A DNA stretch of 64,000 nucleotides from NCBI GenBank assembly GCA_038133845.1, contig JAYPUA010000009.1, positions 1 through 64,000 of the forward strand, in the 5' to 3' direction. Below the pieces are notes generated by a model, which ran no database searches, was not told where the DNA came from, and saw only the letters and a list, made by a program, of their open reading frames with translations. Made by a program: the position numbers and the translations under genes. This document shows, piece by piece, positions 33,901-42,823 of the stretch (the stretch's first letter is position 1; every line of letters starts with the position of its first letter). The DNA comes from JAYPUA01 sp038133845. Its GTDB lineage: Bacteria > SAR324 > NAC60-12.

Positions 33901-36171
33901 TTAAAGCGTCCGGTCGTACTTCTGACGAGCCGCAGGGTCGCTCAGGACATCGTAGGCCTGTCTCAGCTTGAGCGTCATTGCCTCTGCCTGCTCGCGCACC
34001 CAGCTGAACTCACTGCTCTGGTGCCGATCTGGATGATACTCCTTGAGCTTCTGGTGATACGCCTTCTTGATCTCCTCCAGAGGCGCAGAGGGGGACACGC
34101 CCAGGAGTTCATAGTAGTTTCCGGAGGGAGCCGCTGGCTCTGGTCCTGAAGCTTGCTCCGAGCTTTGCTTTTGCTGCGACTGCTCCTCGGACTTGGGCCG
34201 TGTCCCCGTTTCCTTGCCGCGCGCCTTCCCACGAAACTTCATGCCTCGCAGGGTCTGCTGAAGCACCAGCAACTGGGTGGTCAGCCGCCGGAAGTCGGCA
34301 TCTGGAGCCTCCCCTTTCTGCGCGATCACCTTGATCTCTGCCTGAAAGTCCATCAGCCGCACCGCATGCTCCCGGTGGGCGTCCTTGCGCAGGGCCAGCC
34401 GGAGCAACTCCGTCGTCTTGGTCAAGGCTTCCCGGTAGCGCTGCTCGTCCAAAGACGGTCCGGAGCTTTTTGCTTCCGGGGGTTCCTGACGCACTCGGAA
34501 TGGGCGTTGTCCTTCAGGAGCCTGCCCCTCATCCACCACAACTTTCTGTAGCCAACGTGGACGACGGCGGACCAGATAAAGCCCCAACCCGGCAAAGCTC
34601 ACCAAGACCACGGCCGGAATCCCCCAGAACTTCACCAGGTCCGCCTGCTCTCCGGCCTCGATCTCCTTGAGGAGGGCCAGGGCTTCAGGATTGTTGGGAT
34701 CCTGATCCAGGACTTTCTTGATCTGGAAACGAGCCTGATCCCAGTTTCCCACCCGGATGCTGTCTCGGGCGTTTTTCAGGTTTTGCTGAATCTGACTCTT
34801 TGCCTCGGCCTCCCGGATCAGGTCTCGGGCTTGCTGATAGAGTTCGCTCTCCACAGGAACCCGGATCAGCACCCCCACCGCGCGCTCAAACTCTCCGGCA
34901 TCCATCAACTTTTTGGCGCGCTCCAGTTGAAGTAGATCCTGACGCCCTTGCAACTGGACCTGAGCAGCCCGGGCTGCCGCATTCTGTGGGTTCAGGCGGA
35001 GCAGCTCCCGGGAAACACGGTCGGCCTCAAGCCATTGGCTGGTCTGCAAGGCGACCTTCAGCCCATCTTCGAGCAGGGCGACCTCGGAGGGTCCGGGAGC
35101 TTTGGAGGTTTCTGCAGGGCCAAGCTGGTTCAGGTAGCGGCGGGCGGTCTCCGTGGCTCCGGAGGCCTGCAGGCGTTGGGCGTACTGCTCAGGCGTTTCT
35201 GCGGGAGGCGCTTCCATGAAGCGGGCGTTCCCTTTCTTGTCTGCCACCGCAATGTGAGCCCCTGTGGGGCTGATCGCAACGGCCTCCGGCCCACTGACGT
35301 CCATGCGCTGCAGCTCGCGTCCATTGGTGTCAAGCACCACGGCCTCGGTCTGGTCTTCAAACTGCTGCACCGCCATCACCAAACTTCCCCCGGAAAGCGG
35401 CTTGATCTGCAGCTCCTGGGCATCTTCAGAGCGTGGAATCTGGACCTGACGCTCCTTGAGCCGGGTCTTTGTGTTCCCCCAGATCAGGTTGCCAGCCTGA
35501 TCCACAGAGAGCAGTTGGTCATTCTCCAGAAACTTCAGGTCCTTGACTGGAAACAGGTGATAGTCAAGGTCCGGGTTGTCCTGTCCATTTTCCTGCAAGA
35601 GGATCTTGCCTTCCTTGGGCTGAGCCACCGCCAGGGTCGAGCCATCCGGGCTCACGGTGAATCCGGAGGCTTCCGGGAGGTCCGTCCGCTCTTTCGGGCT
35701 CAGGCTTTCCAGCGCTGATTCCTTGACCTTGCCCCCCTCCAGCCAGCGGAGTGTGGATCCGTCCGGGGAGATCTGCACCTGCTCTGCCCGGGCATCCAAG
35801 CTCCAGAGCTTCTGAGACTCCGAAATTTCCCCAGACTCCAGGTTCTCCAGATTCCACAGCTCCATCCGCTTCTCTCCAGCCACCACCAGACGCCTTTTCC
35901 GGACATCGGCGACCAGGCTACGGACCGGATTCTCCGGGGAGGTAAACGAGGCAATCGGCTTGCCGCTGGCCCGGTCATGAAGCTGAACCTTGCCGTCCGG
36001 GAAGCCCATGGCAACCAGCGCCTCATCCGCGCTGTACGTGATTGCGGTGGCGGCCTGGCCCAACTCACTGCTTCCGGCCAGCTTCGCGAAGCCTTCCGCA
36101 TTCACCGGTGCTGCCACGCACAGCAACAGGCTCACTCCCAGCAACCAGATTTTGCCTCCACGGATCCGCAT
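33901..36171 (-). CDS. Transmembrane J-domain protein with periplasmic propeller-like and TPR-like regions
   Basis: A 756-residue protein of unusual plan. Residues about 1-25 are a signal sequence. Residues 26-325 are beta-propeller-like, with repeated blades such as AITYSADEALVAMGFPDGK and VQISPDGSTLRWLEGG. Residues about 330-505 are helical, TPR-like (ADRVSRELLRLNPQNAAA, ARFQIKKVLDQDPNNPEAL). One membrane helix lies at about 517-536 (FWGIPAVVLVSFAGLGLYLV). A basic linker leads to a complete J domain (686-756) with HPD at 713-715. The expected topology is sensor outside, J domain in the cytosol. The ATG at 36171 has AGAGGA at ideal spacing. It follows the epimerase gene directly. Confidence 0.85.
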   Translation of the reverse strand: MRIRGGKIWLLGVSLLLCVAAPVNAEGFAKLAGSSELGQAATAITYSADEALVAMGFPDGKVQLHDRASGKPIASFTSPENPVRSLVADVRKRRLVVAGEKRMELWNLENLESGEISESQKLWSLDARAEQVQISPDGSTLRWLEGGKVKESALESLSPKERTDLPEASGFTVSPDGSTLAVAQPKEGKILLQENGQDNPDLDYHLFPVKDLKFLENDQLLSVDQAGNLIWGNTKTRLKERQVQIPRSEDAQELQIKPLSGGSLVMAVQQFEDQTEAVVLDTNGRELQRMDVSGPEAVAISPTGAHIAVADKKGNARFMEAPPAETPEQYAQRLQASGATETARRYLNQLGPAETSKAPGPSEVALLEDGLKVALQTSQWLEADRVSRELLRLNPQNAAARAAQVQLQGRQDLLQLERAKKLMDAGEFERAVGVLIRVPVESELYQQARDLIREAEAKSQIQQNLKNARDSIRVGNWDQARFQIKKVLDQDPNNPEALALLKEIEAGEQADLVKFWGIPAVVLVSFAGLGLYLVRRRPRWLQKVVVDEGQAPEGQRPFRVRQEPPEAKSSGPSLDEQRYREALTKTTELLRLALRKDAHREHAVRLMDFQAEIKVIAQKGEAPDADFRRLTTQLLVLQQTLRGMKFRGKARGKETGTRPKSEEQSQQKQSSEQASGPEPAAPSGNYYELLGVSPSAPLEEIKKAYHQKLKEYHPDRHQSSEFSWVREQAEAMTLKLRQAYDVLSDPAARQKYDRTL

Positions 36172-36186
36172 TCCTCTTCCTCTCAC

Positions 36187-37137
36187 TCAGAGACCTTCCT
36201 GCCGAAGCAGGTCATCAAAGTAGTCAATCGTCTCCCGCAACCCCTCGCGCAAAGCAACCTGAGGCTCCCAATTCAGCTGTTCTCGGGCCAGGGTGATGTC
36301 CGGACAGCGCTGTCTGGGGTCATCCTCTCGAGCAGGGATGAAGGTCAGCCTGGAGCGCGACCCGGTCAGCTCCAGCACCAGTTCTGCGAGTTCGCGGATG
36401 GTGAACTCTCCCGGGTTGCCGATGTTGACCGGACCGATGAGTTGAGTCTGCTCCATCATCCGGCAGATGACCTCAATCAGGTCGAGCACGTAGCAAAAGG
36501 AGCGCGTCTGCGAGCCGTCACCGTGCAGGGTCAGGGGCTGATTCTTCAGCGCAGCGACGATGAAGTTGCTGACTACGCGTCCGTCCTCCGGATGCATGCG
36601 TGGTCCGTAGGTGTTGAAGATCCGGACGATGCGGATGTCTACCCCGTTCTGACGGTGGTAGTCCATCATCAGCGTCTCCGCGACACGCTTGCCCTCGTCG
36701 TAGCAGCTCCGCAGCCCGATCGGGTTGACCGCTCCCCAGTAGCTCTCCGGTTGCGGGTGCACCTCCGGATCACCATACACCTCGGAGGTCGAGGTTTGCA
36801 GGATTCGGGCACGGGTCCGCTTGGCCATTCCGAGCATGTTGATCGCCCCCATCACACTCGTCTTGACCGTCTTGACCGGGTTGTACTGGTAGTGAACCGG
36901 AGACGCCGGACAGGCCAGATTGAAGATCCAGTCGGCTTCCAGGAGGATCGGCTCCACCACGTCGTGGCGGATCAGTTCAAAGCTGGGATTCGGCAACAGG
37001 TGGGCGATGTTGCGCTTGTTGCCAGTGAAGAAATTGTCCAGCGAGATGACCTCGTGCCCCTCTGCCAGGAGTCGCTCACACAGGAACGACCCCAGAAAAC
37101 CGGCCCCACCGGTCACCACACATCGTTTTTTAGGCAT
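36187..37137 (-). CDS. NAD-dependent sugar epimerase/decarboxylase, UDP-glucuronate decarboxylase-like
   Basis: An extended short-chain dehydrogenase of 316 residues. The NAD motif is GGAGFLGS and the catalytic Tyr-x-x-x-Lys is in SCYDEGKRVAE, with Ser in TSTSEVYG. IRHDVVEPILLEADWIFNLACPASPVHYQ, RIFNTYGPRMHPEDGRVVSNFI and LHGDGSQTRSFCYV are the hallmark blocks of UDP-xylose synthases, which make UDP-xylose from UDP-glucuronate. The product would feed surface polysaccharide or LPS. It starts at the ATG at 37137 with no clear ribosome site and ends immediately before the J-protein gene. Confidence 0.88.
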   Translation of the reverse strand: MPKKRCVVTGGAGFLGSFLCERLLAEGHEVISLDNFFTGNKRNIAHLLPNPSFELIRHDVVEPILLEADWIFNLACPASPVHYQYNPVKTVKTSVMGAINMLGMAKRTRARILQTSTSEVYGDPEVHPQPESYWGAVNPIGLRSCYDEGKRVAETLMMDYHRQNGVDIRIVRIFNTYGPRMHPEDGRVVSNFIVAALKNQPLTLHGDGSQTRSFCYVLDLIEVICRMMEQTQLIGPVNIGNPGEFTIRELAELVLELTGSRSRLTFIPAREDDPRQRCPDITLAREQLNWEPQVALREGLRETIDYFDDLLRQEGL

Positions 37138-37212
37138 AAAAAACTGAAATCAAAAATTAAAAGCCACCCTTGGGCGAGGCCTGGGCGTGAGAAGTACCAC
37201 TTGGTTTACCGT

Positions 37213-37241
37213 TTGCTACTTCACAGGCGAAAACCTATGAT
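37213..37241 (+). promoter_or_regulatory. Candidate sigma-70 promoter for recA
   Basis: TTGCTA (37213-37218) and TATGAT (37236-37241) are separated by 17 bases, about 80 bases ahead of the recA start. No better pair is seen in this 183-bp intergenic stretch. The rest of the stretch holds an AT-rich segment behind the divergent epimerase start and the inverted repeat listed next. Confidence 0.6.
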
Positions 37242-37272
37242 AGTCGATCAGGCTGAAAGACATGCATTCCCG

Positions 37273-37289
37273 GTTCCTCAACATGGAAC
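37273..37289. promoter_or_regulatory. Inverted repeat between recA promoter and start codon (possible SOS operator)
   Basis: GTTCC (37273-37277) and GGAAC (37285-37289) are perfect 5-base inverted arms separated by seven bases. The site lies about 32-48 bases downstream of the candidate -10 box and 31 bases before the recA ATG. LexA operators differ between bacterial groups, so this could be one, but a match to a known LexA box is not exact. Confidence 0.35.
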
Positions 37290-37320
37290 ACCTCCTTGAA
37301 AAATCATGACCAGGAGCAAT

Positions 37321-38358
37321 ATGCAGAAAGAAGACGAGAAGAAAAAAGATCTGGAGCTGGCGATTTCCCAAATTGAGCGTCAGTTCGGCAAAGGTTCCGT
37401 GATGCGCATGGACGAAAGCTCCGTGCAACAGGCCCCTGTGGTCAGTGCCGGGAACCTGGCCATGGACATTGCCCTGGGAGTGGGAGGATTTCCCCGAGGA
37501 CGCATCATCGAAATCTTTGGGCCCGAGGCTTCCGGGAAGACAACGCTGGCTCTCTGTGCCATTGCCGAGGCCCAAAAAGCCGGAGGCACCGCTGTGTTCA
37601 TCGATGCCGAGCACGCCTTTGACCGGACGAACGCCAGGACGTTGGGCGTGAAAGTCGAGGAGTTGCTGCTCTCTCAGCCCGATTATGGCGAGCAAGCCCT
37701 GGAAATCGCGGAGCAGATGGTTCGGGTCGGAAAAGTGGACATCGTCGTCGTCGACTCGGTCGCCGCGCTGGTTCCCAAAAGCGAACTGGATGGAGACATG
37801 GGCGACTCTCACATGGGGCTCCACGCACGCCTGATGTCTCAAGCCCTGCGCAAGCTGACAGGGTCCGTCTCCAAATCGCACACCATCTTCATCTTCATCA
37901 ACCAGCTACGCTCCAAGATTGGAGTGGTCTACGGAAACCCGGAAACCACTACCGGTGGCCAGGCCCTGAAATTCTACTCCAGCATCCGACTGGACGTCCG
38001 GAAAACAAGCCAGCTCAAGCAAGGAGACGCGATCACCGGACACCGGGTGAAGGTCAAGATCGTCAAGAACAAGCTGGCTCCGCCGTTTCGCTCCGCTGAG
38101 TTCGACCTGATCTACGGCAAGGGCATCTCGCGCTTTGGCGTTTTGCTCGATTTTGCAGTCAACCTCGACCTGATTCAGAAGAGCGGGACTTGGTTCTCCT
38201 ACAACAAGGAACGCATGGGACAAGGACGTGACAACGCCGTGCGGTTTCTGGAGGAGCGTCCGGAGCTGGCGGAAGAGTTGGAGCGCCTCGTCCGAGAGCA
38301 GCACAGCCTGCTCCCTGCCTCTGCAGAAGACTCTGACACCAGCGGAAGCGAGGAGTGA
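37321..38358 (+). CDS. recA: Recombinase RecA
   Basis: The strand-exchange recombinase and SOS co-protease. Walker A is GPEASGKTTLALCA, followed by AFIDAEHAFD-type (AVFIDAEHAFD) and Walker B-like VDIVVVDSVAAL. GDSHMGLHARLMSQALRKLTG, FINQLRSKIGVVYGNPETTTGG and KTSQLKQGD are the loop regions. The C-terminus is acidic. I start at the ATG at 37321, preceded by AGGAG, rather than the ATG at 37306, giving 345 residues. It overlaps the selU start (GTG at 38355) by 4 bp. Confidence 0.98.
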   Translation: MQKEDEKKKDLELAISQIERQFGKGSVMRMDESSVQQAPVVSAGNLAMDIALGVGGFPRGRIIEIFGPEASGKTTLALCAIAEAQKAGGTAVFIDAEHAFDRTNARTLGVKVEELLLSQPDYGEQALEIAEQMVRVGKVDIVVVDSVAALVPKSELDGDMGDSHMGLHARLMSQALRKLTGSVSKSHTIFIFINQLRSKIGVVYGNPETTTGGQALKFYSSIRLDVRKTSQLKQGDAITGHRVKVKIVKNKLAPPFRSAEFDLIYGKGISRFGVLLDFAVNLDLIQKSGTWFSYNKERMGQGRDNAVRFLEERPELAEELERLVREQHSLLPASAEDSDTSGSEE

Positions 38359-39437
38359 TTGACCTCACCCCCGGAGGTTTTCGTCAGGAAATTCAACAGT
38401 TTTTGCAAGGAGAATGTCCCTCTTGCTCTGTTGAGGCAGCCCTGAGTACCACGGCACGTCTGGTAGATGTCCGAACAGCAGAGGAGTTTGGCCAAGGGTC
38501 GCTCCCTGGAGCGACCAACTTCCCGCTGTTCGACCACTTGGAACGTGCTGAAATCGGGACTCTGTACAAGCAGATTGGTCCGGATGCAGCCATTGAACGA
38601 GGAAAAGATCTATTTTCCCACAAAGTTCAGGAGTTCCTCAAGCCGTTTGAGGAAACCCAGGACTCGGAGTTGGTCGTCTACTGCGCCCGGGGGGGAATGC
38701 GGTCGGCATCGGTCGTTCGCCTACTTCGGACGTGCGGATATCGTGCGGTTCAGATGCAGGGGGGTTACAAAGAGTATCGAAGGTACGTCCTCTCCGCTTT
38801 GGAAAACTTTCGGGGGCACTTCGTTGTCCTGCACGGACAAACCGGGGTGGGAAAGACGCGGATCCTTCAAAAGCTCCCAGACGCACTGGACTTGGAGGAT
38901 CTGGCACAGCATCGCAGCTCTCTCTTTGGAGCATTGCATCGGACTCCTCGAACTCAACGCAACTTCGAGGGGTTGCTCCTTGCTCGGATTCAGGAGTTGC
39001 CCCACGGAGTTCCCTGGTTTGTGGAAGGGGAGAGCCAGAAAGTCGGACCGGTCTTCATCCCCAAGGCGCTGTTTCAAGCGATGCAGCAGGGAACCACAAT
39101 TCTCCTGGAGGCATCGCTGGAAACCCGGGTGCAGCGAACTGTGGAAGACTATCCCATCCGAAACGAGCAAGATCTTCAGGAAGTGGATAAAATCTTGCAG
39201 ACCCTCAAGGTCGCTCTAGGGGCAAAAGTGGTGGAGCATCTGCGCATTTGCCTTAGGCAGAATCGCCTGGAAGAAGTCGCGCGGGTTCTGCTGACCGACT
39301 ACTATGACCTCCGCTACCGACACACCATGCGCCATTACGATTACTCCTTGCGCCTCTGTGCCGAGAACCTGGATGCCACTGTCAACGAGTTGGTGAACCA
39401 TCGACGTGCCCTGATGTCCTCCGGAGCGCCATCATGA
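38355..39437 (+). CDS. selU: tRNA 2-selenouridine synthase
   Basis: It converts 2-thiouridine to 2-selenouridine at the wobble position of some tRNAs, using selenophosphate. The N-terminal rhodanese domain has LVDVRTAEEFGQGSLPGATNFPLFDHLERAEIG and the catalytic Cys110 in VVYCARGGMRSASVVRLL. The second domain is a P-loop NTPase with VLHGQTGVGKTRIL, and FVEGESQKVGPVFIP is a family mark. The GTG start overlaps the recA stop (GTGA), and the stop overlaps the TPR gene (ATGA). Its presence implies a selenophosphate synthetase elsewhere in the genome. The length of 360 is typical. Confidence 0.92.
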   Translation: MIDLTPGGFRQEIQQFLQGECPSCSVEAALSTTARLVDVRTAEEFGQGSLPGATNFPLFDHLERAEIGTLYKQIGPDAAIERGKDLFSHKVQEFLKPFEETQDSELVVYCARGGMRSASVVRLLRTCGYRAVQMQGGYKEYRRYVLSALENFRGHFVVLHGQTGVGKTRILQKLPDALDLEDLAQHRSSLFGALHRTPRTQRNFEGLLLARIQELPHGVPWFVEGESQKVGPVFIPKALFQAMQQGTTILLEASLETRVQRTVEDYPIRNEQDLQEVDKILQTLKVALGAKVVEHLRICLRQNRLEEVARVLLTDYYDLRYRHTMRHYDYSLRLCAENLDATVNELVNHRRALMSSGAPS

Positions 39438-42121
39438 ATTTACGCACTTCTCTCACCGGACTGCTCCTTTGCAGTACCCTTGCCTGGACTTCGGCCAACG
39501 AGCTACCCAACTATGTGGAGAGCCGTTCCGGACGCTACGCGCTGGAGACACCCAACTACGTCACAGAGTTCGAAGTTCCGGAAGGCCTGATCGTCCTGCC
39601 TGAAGTGGAGTACCCTCCTCTGCCTCAGTGGCAAAGCCTCTCCGATCGCTACGCGCCTCCGGAACCCGGATGGTTTGACTCTTCCGGAGAGCGCTTTCAT
39701 GCCGCTTATCGCAAGCTGATCTCAAGTGATATCAAACGCTTGGAAGAGGCTACCAAGGATCTAGAGTTCGTCGCCCAAGCCGAGTCCGGGGATGCTTCTT
39801 CCAAATGGCTGGCCATTTCCTACTTCTGGGGAGCGCAGGGGTATACCCGGATCTATGAAATGCATCAAGCCCGCAAGGGTTCGAACAACCTGGAAGAGCG
39901 CTCGATCAAAAATGCTCACCAGTCTTTGGACAAGTACCTCGCCAGCAATCACGCGACCTTCAAAACAGAGGCGCAGTACAGCAAGGCGTGGCTACTGGGC
40001 AAACAGGGGCTTTGGGACGATGCCTTGGCCTGGCTGGAGGACACCAAGGATGACTGGGCACGACATCCTCAGATCTCTCATTATTTCTGGGAGTTGGAAT
40101 ACGTGCTCCGAAAAAATACACGTGCTCCGCAAGCCGTGGACTCGCTCAAGCAGTGGCAGCTCAACACTCCTACCTCCAAGGTCTTCCTGCTGGAAGCCCG
40201 GGAGTTGTTTCTACAGCAAGAGTGGAAGCAGCTCAACGCTCTTGTGGAGGAACGAGTGGAGAGCTTTTACAACGCCCCTCAGACTCCGGAGTTGATGCGC
40301 CTGCACGTGGTCGCCGATTTGAGAGAGTCGCGGTGGGAAAGTGCACAAAGCTGGGTGGAGCGACTGGAGAAGTTCCAGGGCCCCAGCGACTGGACCCTGC
40401 GGATTCACGGAATCCTCGCTCACCAGCGCCAGGATTGGAGCCAGGCTCTTGAAGTGTTGAACCGGATGCGAGACCCGAAGTTCCGCCGGCTTCAGGCTCG
40501 AGACATGGTCCGCTCCGCACTGGGTGCCGGAGAGTATGCGTGGATTCTCGGGCTCAACTTTCCGCCCTCTGACCTGCAAGGCTGGGAGGGGGAGTACGAG
40601 CTAGCCCGAGGATATGCGCAGTATCGTCAGGCCAAGTTTGAGGCTGCTTACGAAGGGCTACGGCGCGCCTCTCAGGCTGCAAAGACCGACGAGGTCCGGG
40701 AGTGGTCCACTTACCTCCGGTCCAATTTTGACCTGCGCAAGATGCGCTGGAGTCAGGCTCAGGAGCAGCTCAAGCAACTTCTGGCCGACTTTCCGGACTC
40801 TCCTCGGCGGCCGGAATATTATTTTTGGAACGCTGTTCTGCTACACCAGCAAGAGCAGGATCCGCGCTTCGTGATGCTCAACCTGAGGCAGGTTCCAGAG
40901 AGCGTGGAGCGCGCAGACGACCGCCTGCTGCTGGCTGCCACGCTGTTTGCCGATCAGCAGGACTGGCGGCGGGTTCTGGAGCAGACCAATGACCTAGAGC
41001 AGAAGTTTCCCCAGTCGCCGTTGCTGGAGCAGGCGTTGCTCCTCAAGAGCCATGCTCACCTGGAGCGTCTAGAGCCCGAGCAGGCCCTCAGCATCGCTGA
41101 GCGCATTCGCCAAGACTACCCCGAGCCTCTGCGCCCTGTGCGGCTGGCAGAGTACCAGGCTCAGGCCCTGATCGCCCTCAAGCGCTTCGAGGACGCGGAT
41201 GCTCAACTGAAGCAGGACGTTCAGGCTCACCCCGATTTTTCGCTGGTTCAACTCCGTGTGAGTACCTTGGGAGCGTTGCGTAACGACGCTGAGCTGGCCC
41301 GCTGGTCCAGCGCCCTCCGTGAAGACCGGCGCCTGTTTTTCCAGGCCTGGTCTCCCGCCCAGCAGGCGTGGCTTTCATTCCACGAGGCCGAAGCTCTCTT
41401 CCGCCTGCAGCGCTGGGAAAAAGCCTTCGAGCGCTACCAATCCGCGCTCCAGGCACCTCCGGAAGGAAGCCTGCCCACGATCCGCTACCGGATGGCGGTC
41501 GTCTACCATGAGCTTCAAGACTATTCCGAATTCCTCCGTCTCGCTGAAGAGCTTCTTGCACAGGACATTGGCGATCCGGAGCGGGTAGATCTGCTGGAGC
41601 GAGCCGGTCAGCACGCTCTGAAGCAGGGCGACCTGGAGCAGGCCCGGCCCTACCTGGAGCAACTCTCCGCACACTTTGAGAGGCAAGCTCAGGAAGACCT
41701 GGAGCTCAACCCGGTGGAGCGAGTGGAGCTGCTGGTTCGTGCAGGCTCTTTGAGGAACACCCTCCGGACGCCCAAGGAGGCTGAGCGCTCGCTGAAAACT
41801 GCCGTCCAGATCAACGCTCAGACGGAGGACCAGAACAAGGCCCAGCGCCAGCTCCGCATCATGCGAGAGCAGGGCACCGCAGCATTTCTCGACAAGCGCT
41901 ACAGCGAATCGCTGGCCGCCAACCTGAAGGTGATCTACCTGGACCGTCAGCTGAGTGAGCAGGAGAGCTTTGAGGTCAACCAGCGTGTTGCCGAAAGCTA
42001 CTGGGCGCTGAAACGTGAGACCGAAGCCCGTGCGGTGTATCAGAAAATGCTCCGGGAGGTCCAGTCCGAAGAGCTGAAGCGCCAGATCCAGGCGCGTCTG
42101 GATCAAATCAAGAAACCCTGA
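39434..42121 (+). CDS. Large secreted TPR-repeat protein
   Basis: An 895-residue protein with a signal peptide (LTGLLLCSTLAWTSA) and then an almost entirely helical body made of many TPR-like units. Examples are LLGKQGLWDDALAWLED, ELARGYAQYRQAKFEAAYEGLRRASQ, EAEALFRLQRWEKAFERYQSAL and ESYWALKRETEARAVYQKML. The periplasmic TPR solenoid resembles BamD/YbgF-like scaffold proteins and long TPR proteins of delta-type bacteria. The partner is unknown. It overlaps selU by 4 bp. A parS site begins at the first base after its stop codon. Confidence 0.78.
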   Translation: MNLRTSLTGLLLCSTLAWTSANELPNYVESRSGRYALETPNYVTEFEVPEGLIVLPEVEYPPLPQWQSLSDRYAPPEPGWFDSSGERFHAAYRKLISSDIKRLEEATKDLEFVAQAESGDASSKWLAISYFWGAQGYTRIYEMHQARKGSNNLEERSIKNAHQSLDKYLASNHATFKTEAQYSKAWLLGKQGLWDDALAWLEDTKDDWARHPQISHYFWELEYVLRKNTRAPQAVDSLKQWQLNTPTSKVFLLEARELFLQQEWKQLNALVEERVESFYNAPQTPELMRLHVVADLRESRWESAQSWVERLEKFQGPSDWTLRIHGILAHQRQDWSQALEVLNRMRDPKFRRLQARDMVRSALGAGEYAWILGLNFPPSDLQGWEGEYELARGYAQYRQAKFEAAYEGLRRASQAAKTDEVREWSTYLRSNFDLRKMRWSQAQEQLKQLLADFPDSPRRPEYYFWNAVLLHQQEQDPRFVMLNLRQVPESVERADDRLLLAATLFADQQDWRRVLEQTNDLEQKFPQSPLLEQALLLKSHAHLERLEPEQALSIAERIRQDYPEPLRPVRLAEYQAQALIALKRFEDADAQLKQDVQAHPDFSLVQLRVSTLGALRNDAELARWSSALREDRRLFFQAWSPAQQAWLSFHEAEALFRLQRWEKAFERYQSALQAPPEGSLPTIRYRMAVVYHELQDYSEFLRLAEELLAQDIGDPERVDLLERAGQHALKQGDLEQARPYLEQLSAHFERQAQEDLELNPVERVELLVRAGSLRNTLRTPKEAERSLKTAVQINAQTEDQNKAQRQLRIMREQGTAAFLDKRYSESLAANLKVIYLDRQLSEQESFEVNQRVAESYWALKRETEARAVYQKMLREVQSEELKRQIQARLDQIKKP

Positions 42122-42135
42122 GTTTCACGTGAAAC
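42122..42135. promoter_or_regulatory. parS site (ParB-binding centromere), site 1
   Basis: The perfect 14-base palindrome GTTTCACGTGAAAC equals the core of the conserved bacterial parS consensus. It fills most of the 18-base gap between the TPR gene and cmk, directly in front of the cmk start. Confidence 0.88.
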
Positions 42136-42139
42136 CTCT

Positions 42140-42823
42140 ATGACCTTTCAAATCGTTGCCCTGGATGGGCCTACAGGCGTGGGAAAAAGTACCTTGGCCC
42201 GCAAGCTGGCGGAGCGCTTGAGCTTCCTCTACGTAGACACCGGAGCGATGTTTCGCTGCCTCGGCCTGGTCTGGCAGGAACAGGGACTCCCGGAGGATGA
42301 GCAAGTACTGGAGCGCATCGGCAAAGAGACTCACCTGAAGCTTGAACCCGAGCACTTCTGGTGCAATGGCACAGAGGTGACGGAGCAGATCCGGACTGAA
42401 GCCGCCTCGGCCTTGGCTTCCCGGATCAGCCAGTTTCCTCCCATCCGGAGAGCCATGAAAGAGCAGCAGCGACGCATTGTCTTTGAGGCTCGAGATCAAG
42501 GTCTTCCAGGAGCCGTCCTCGAAGGTCGGGACATCGGAACCGTGATCTTTCCAGAGGCCGACTGCAAATTCTTTGTGGAGGCCGACCCGCAAATCCGGGC
42601 CCAGCGGCGCACCGAGCAACTCCAGGCCAAGGGCGAACAGGTCCGGTACGAAGAGGTGCTCCAGGCGCTTCAGGAGCGAGATGAGCGCGACCGCAATCGA
42701 GAGGTGGCTCCGTTGCTCCCCGCTCCAGACTCCATTTTGGTCGACACCAGCGAGCTTTCCGTGGAGGACGCTCTGACGTTCATGCAGGCTCGCCTTGCCA
42801 ATCTCAGCCAGTCCAGCTCATGA
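42140..42823 (+). CDS. cmk: Cytidylate kinase
   Basis: It phosphorylates CMP and dCMP. The 227-residue length is standard. The P-loop is LDGPTGVGKSTLARKLA, followed by YVDTGAMFRCLG, the CMP-binding insert LEGRDIGTVIFPEAD and KFFVEADPQIRAQRR (LID region). The ATG at 42140 lies only 4 bases after the parS palindrome, so bound ParB or the palindrome itself may affect initiation. The stop overlaps the next gene by 4 bp. The N-terminal P-loop shows GPTGVG instead of the commoner GPSGAG. Confidence 0.95.
   Translation: MTFQIVALDGPTGVGKSTLARKLAERLSFLYVDTGAMFRCLGLVWQEQGLPEDEQVLERIGKETHLKLEPEHFWCNGTEVTEQIRTEAASALASRISQFPPIRRAMKEQQRRIVFEARDQGLPGAVLEGRDIGTVIFPEADCKFFVEADPQIRAQRRTEQLQAKGEQVRYEEVLQALQERDERDRNREVAPLLPAPDSILVDTSELSVEDALTFMQARLANLSQSSS

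Noticed and set aside
39183..39191. A sequence close to a DnaA box (AGTGGATAA) inside selU
   Set aside because: It is a single copy in a coding region with no companion boxes or AT-rich unwinding element, so it gives no evidence for an origin at this spot.
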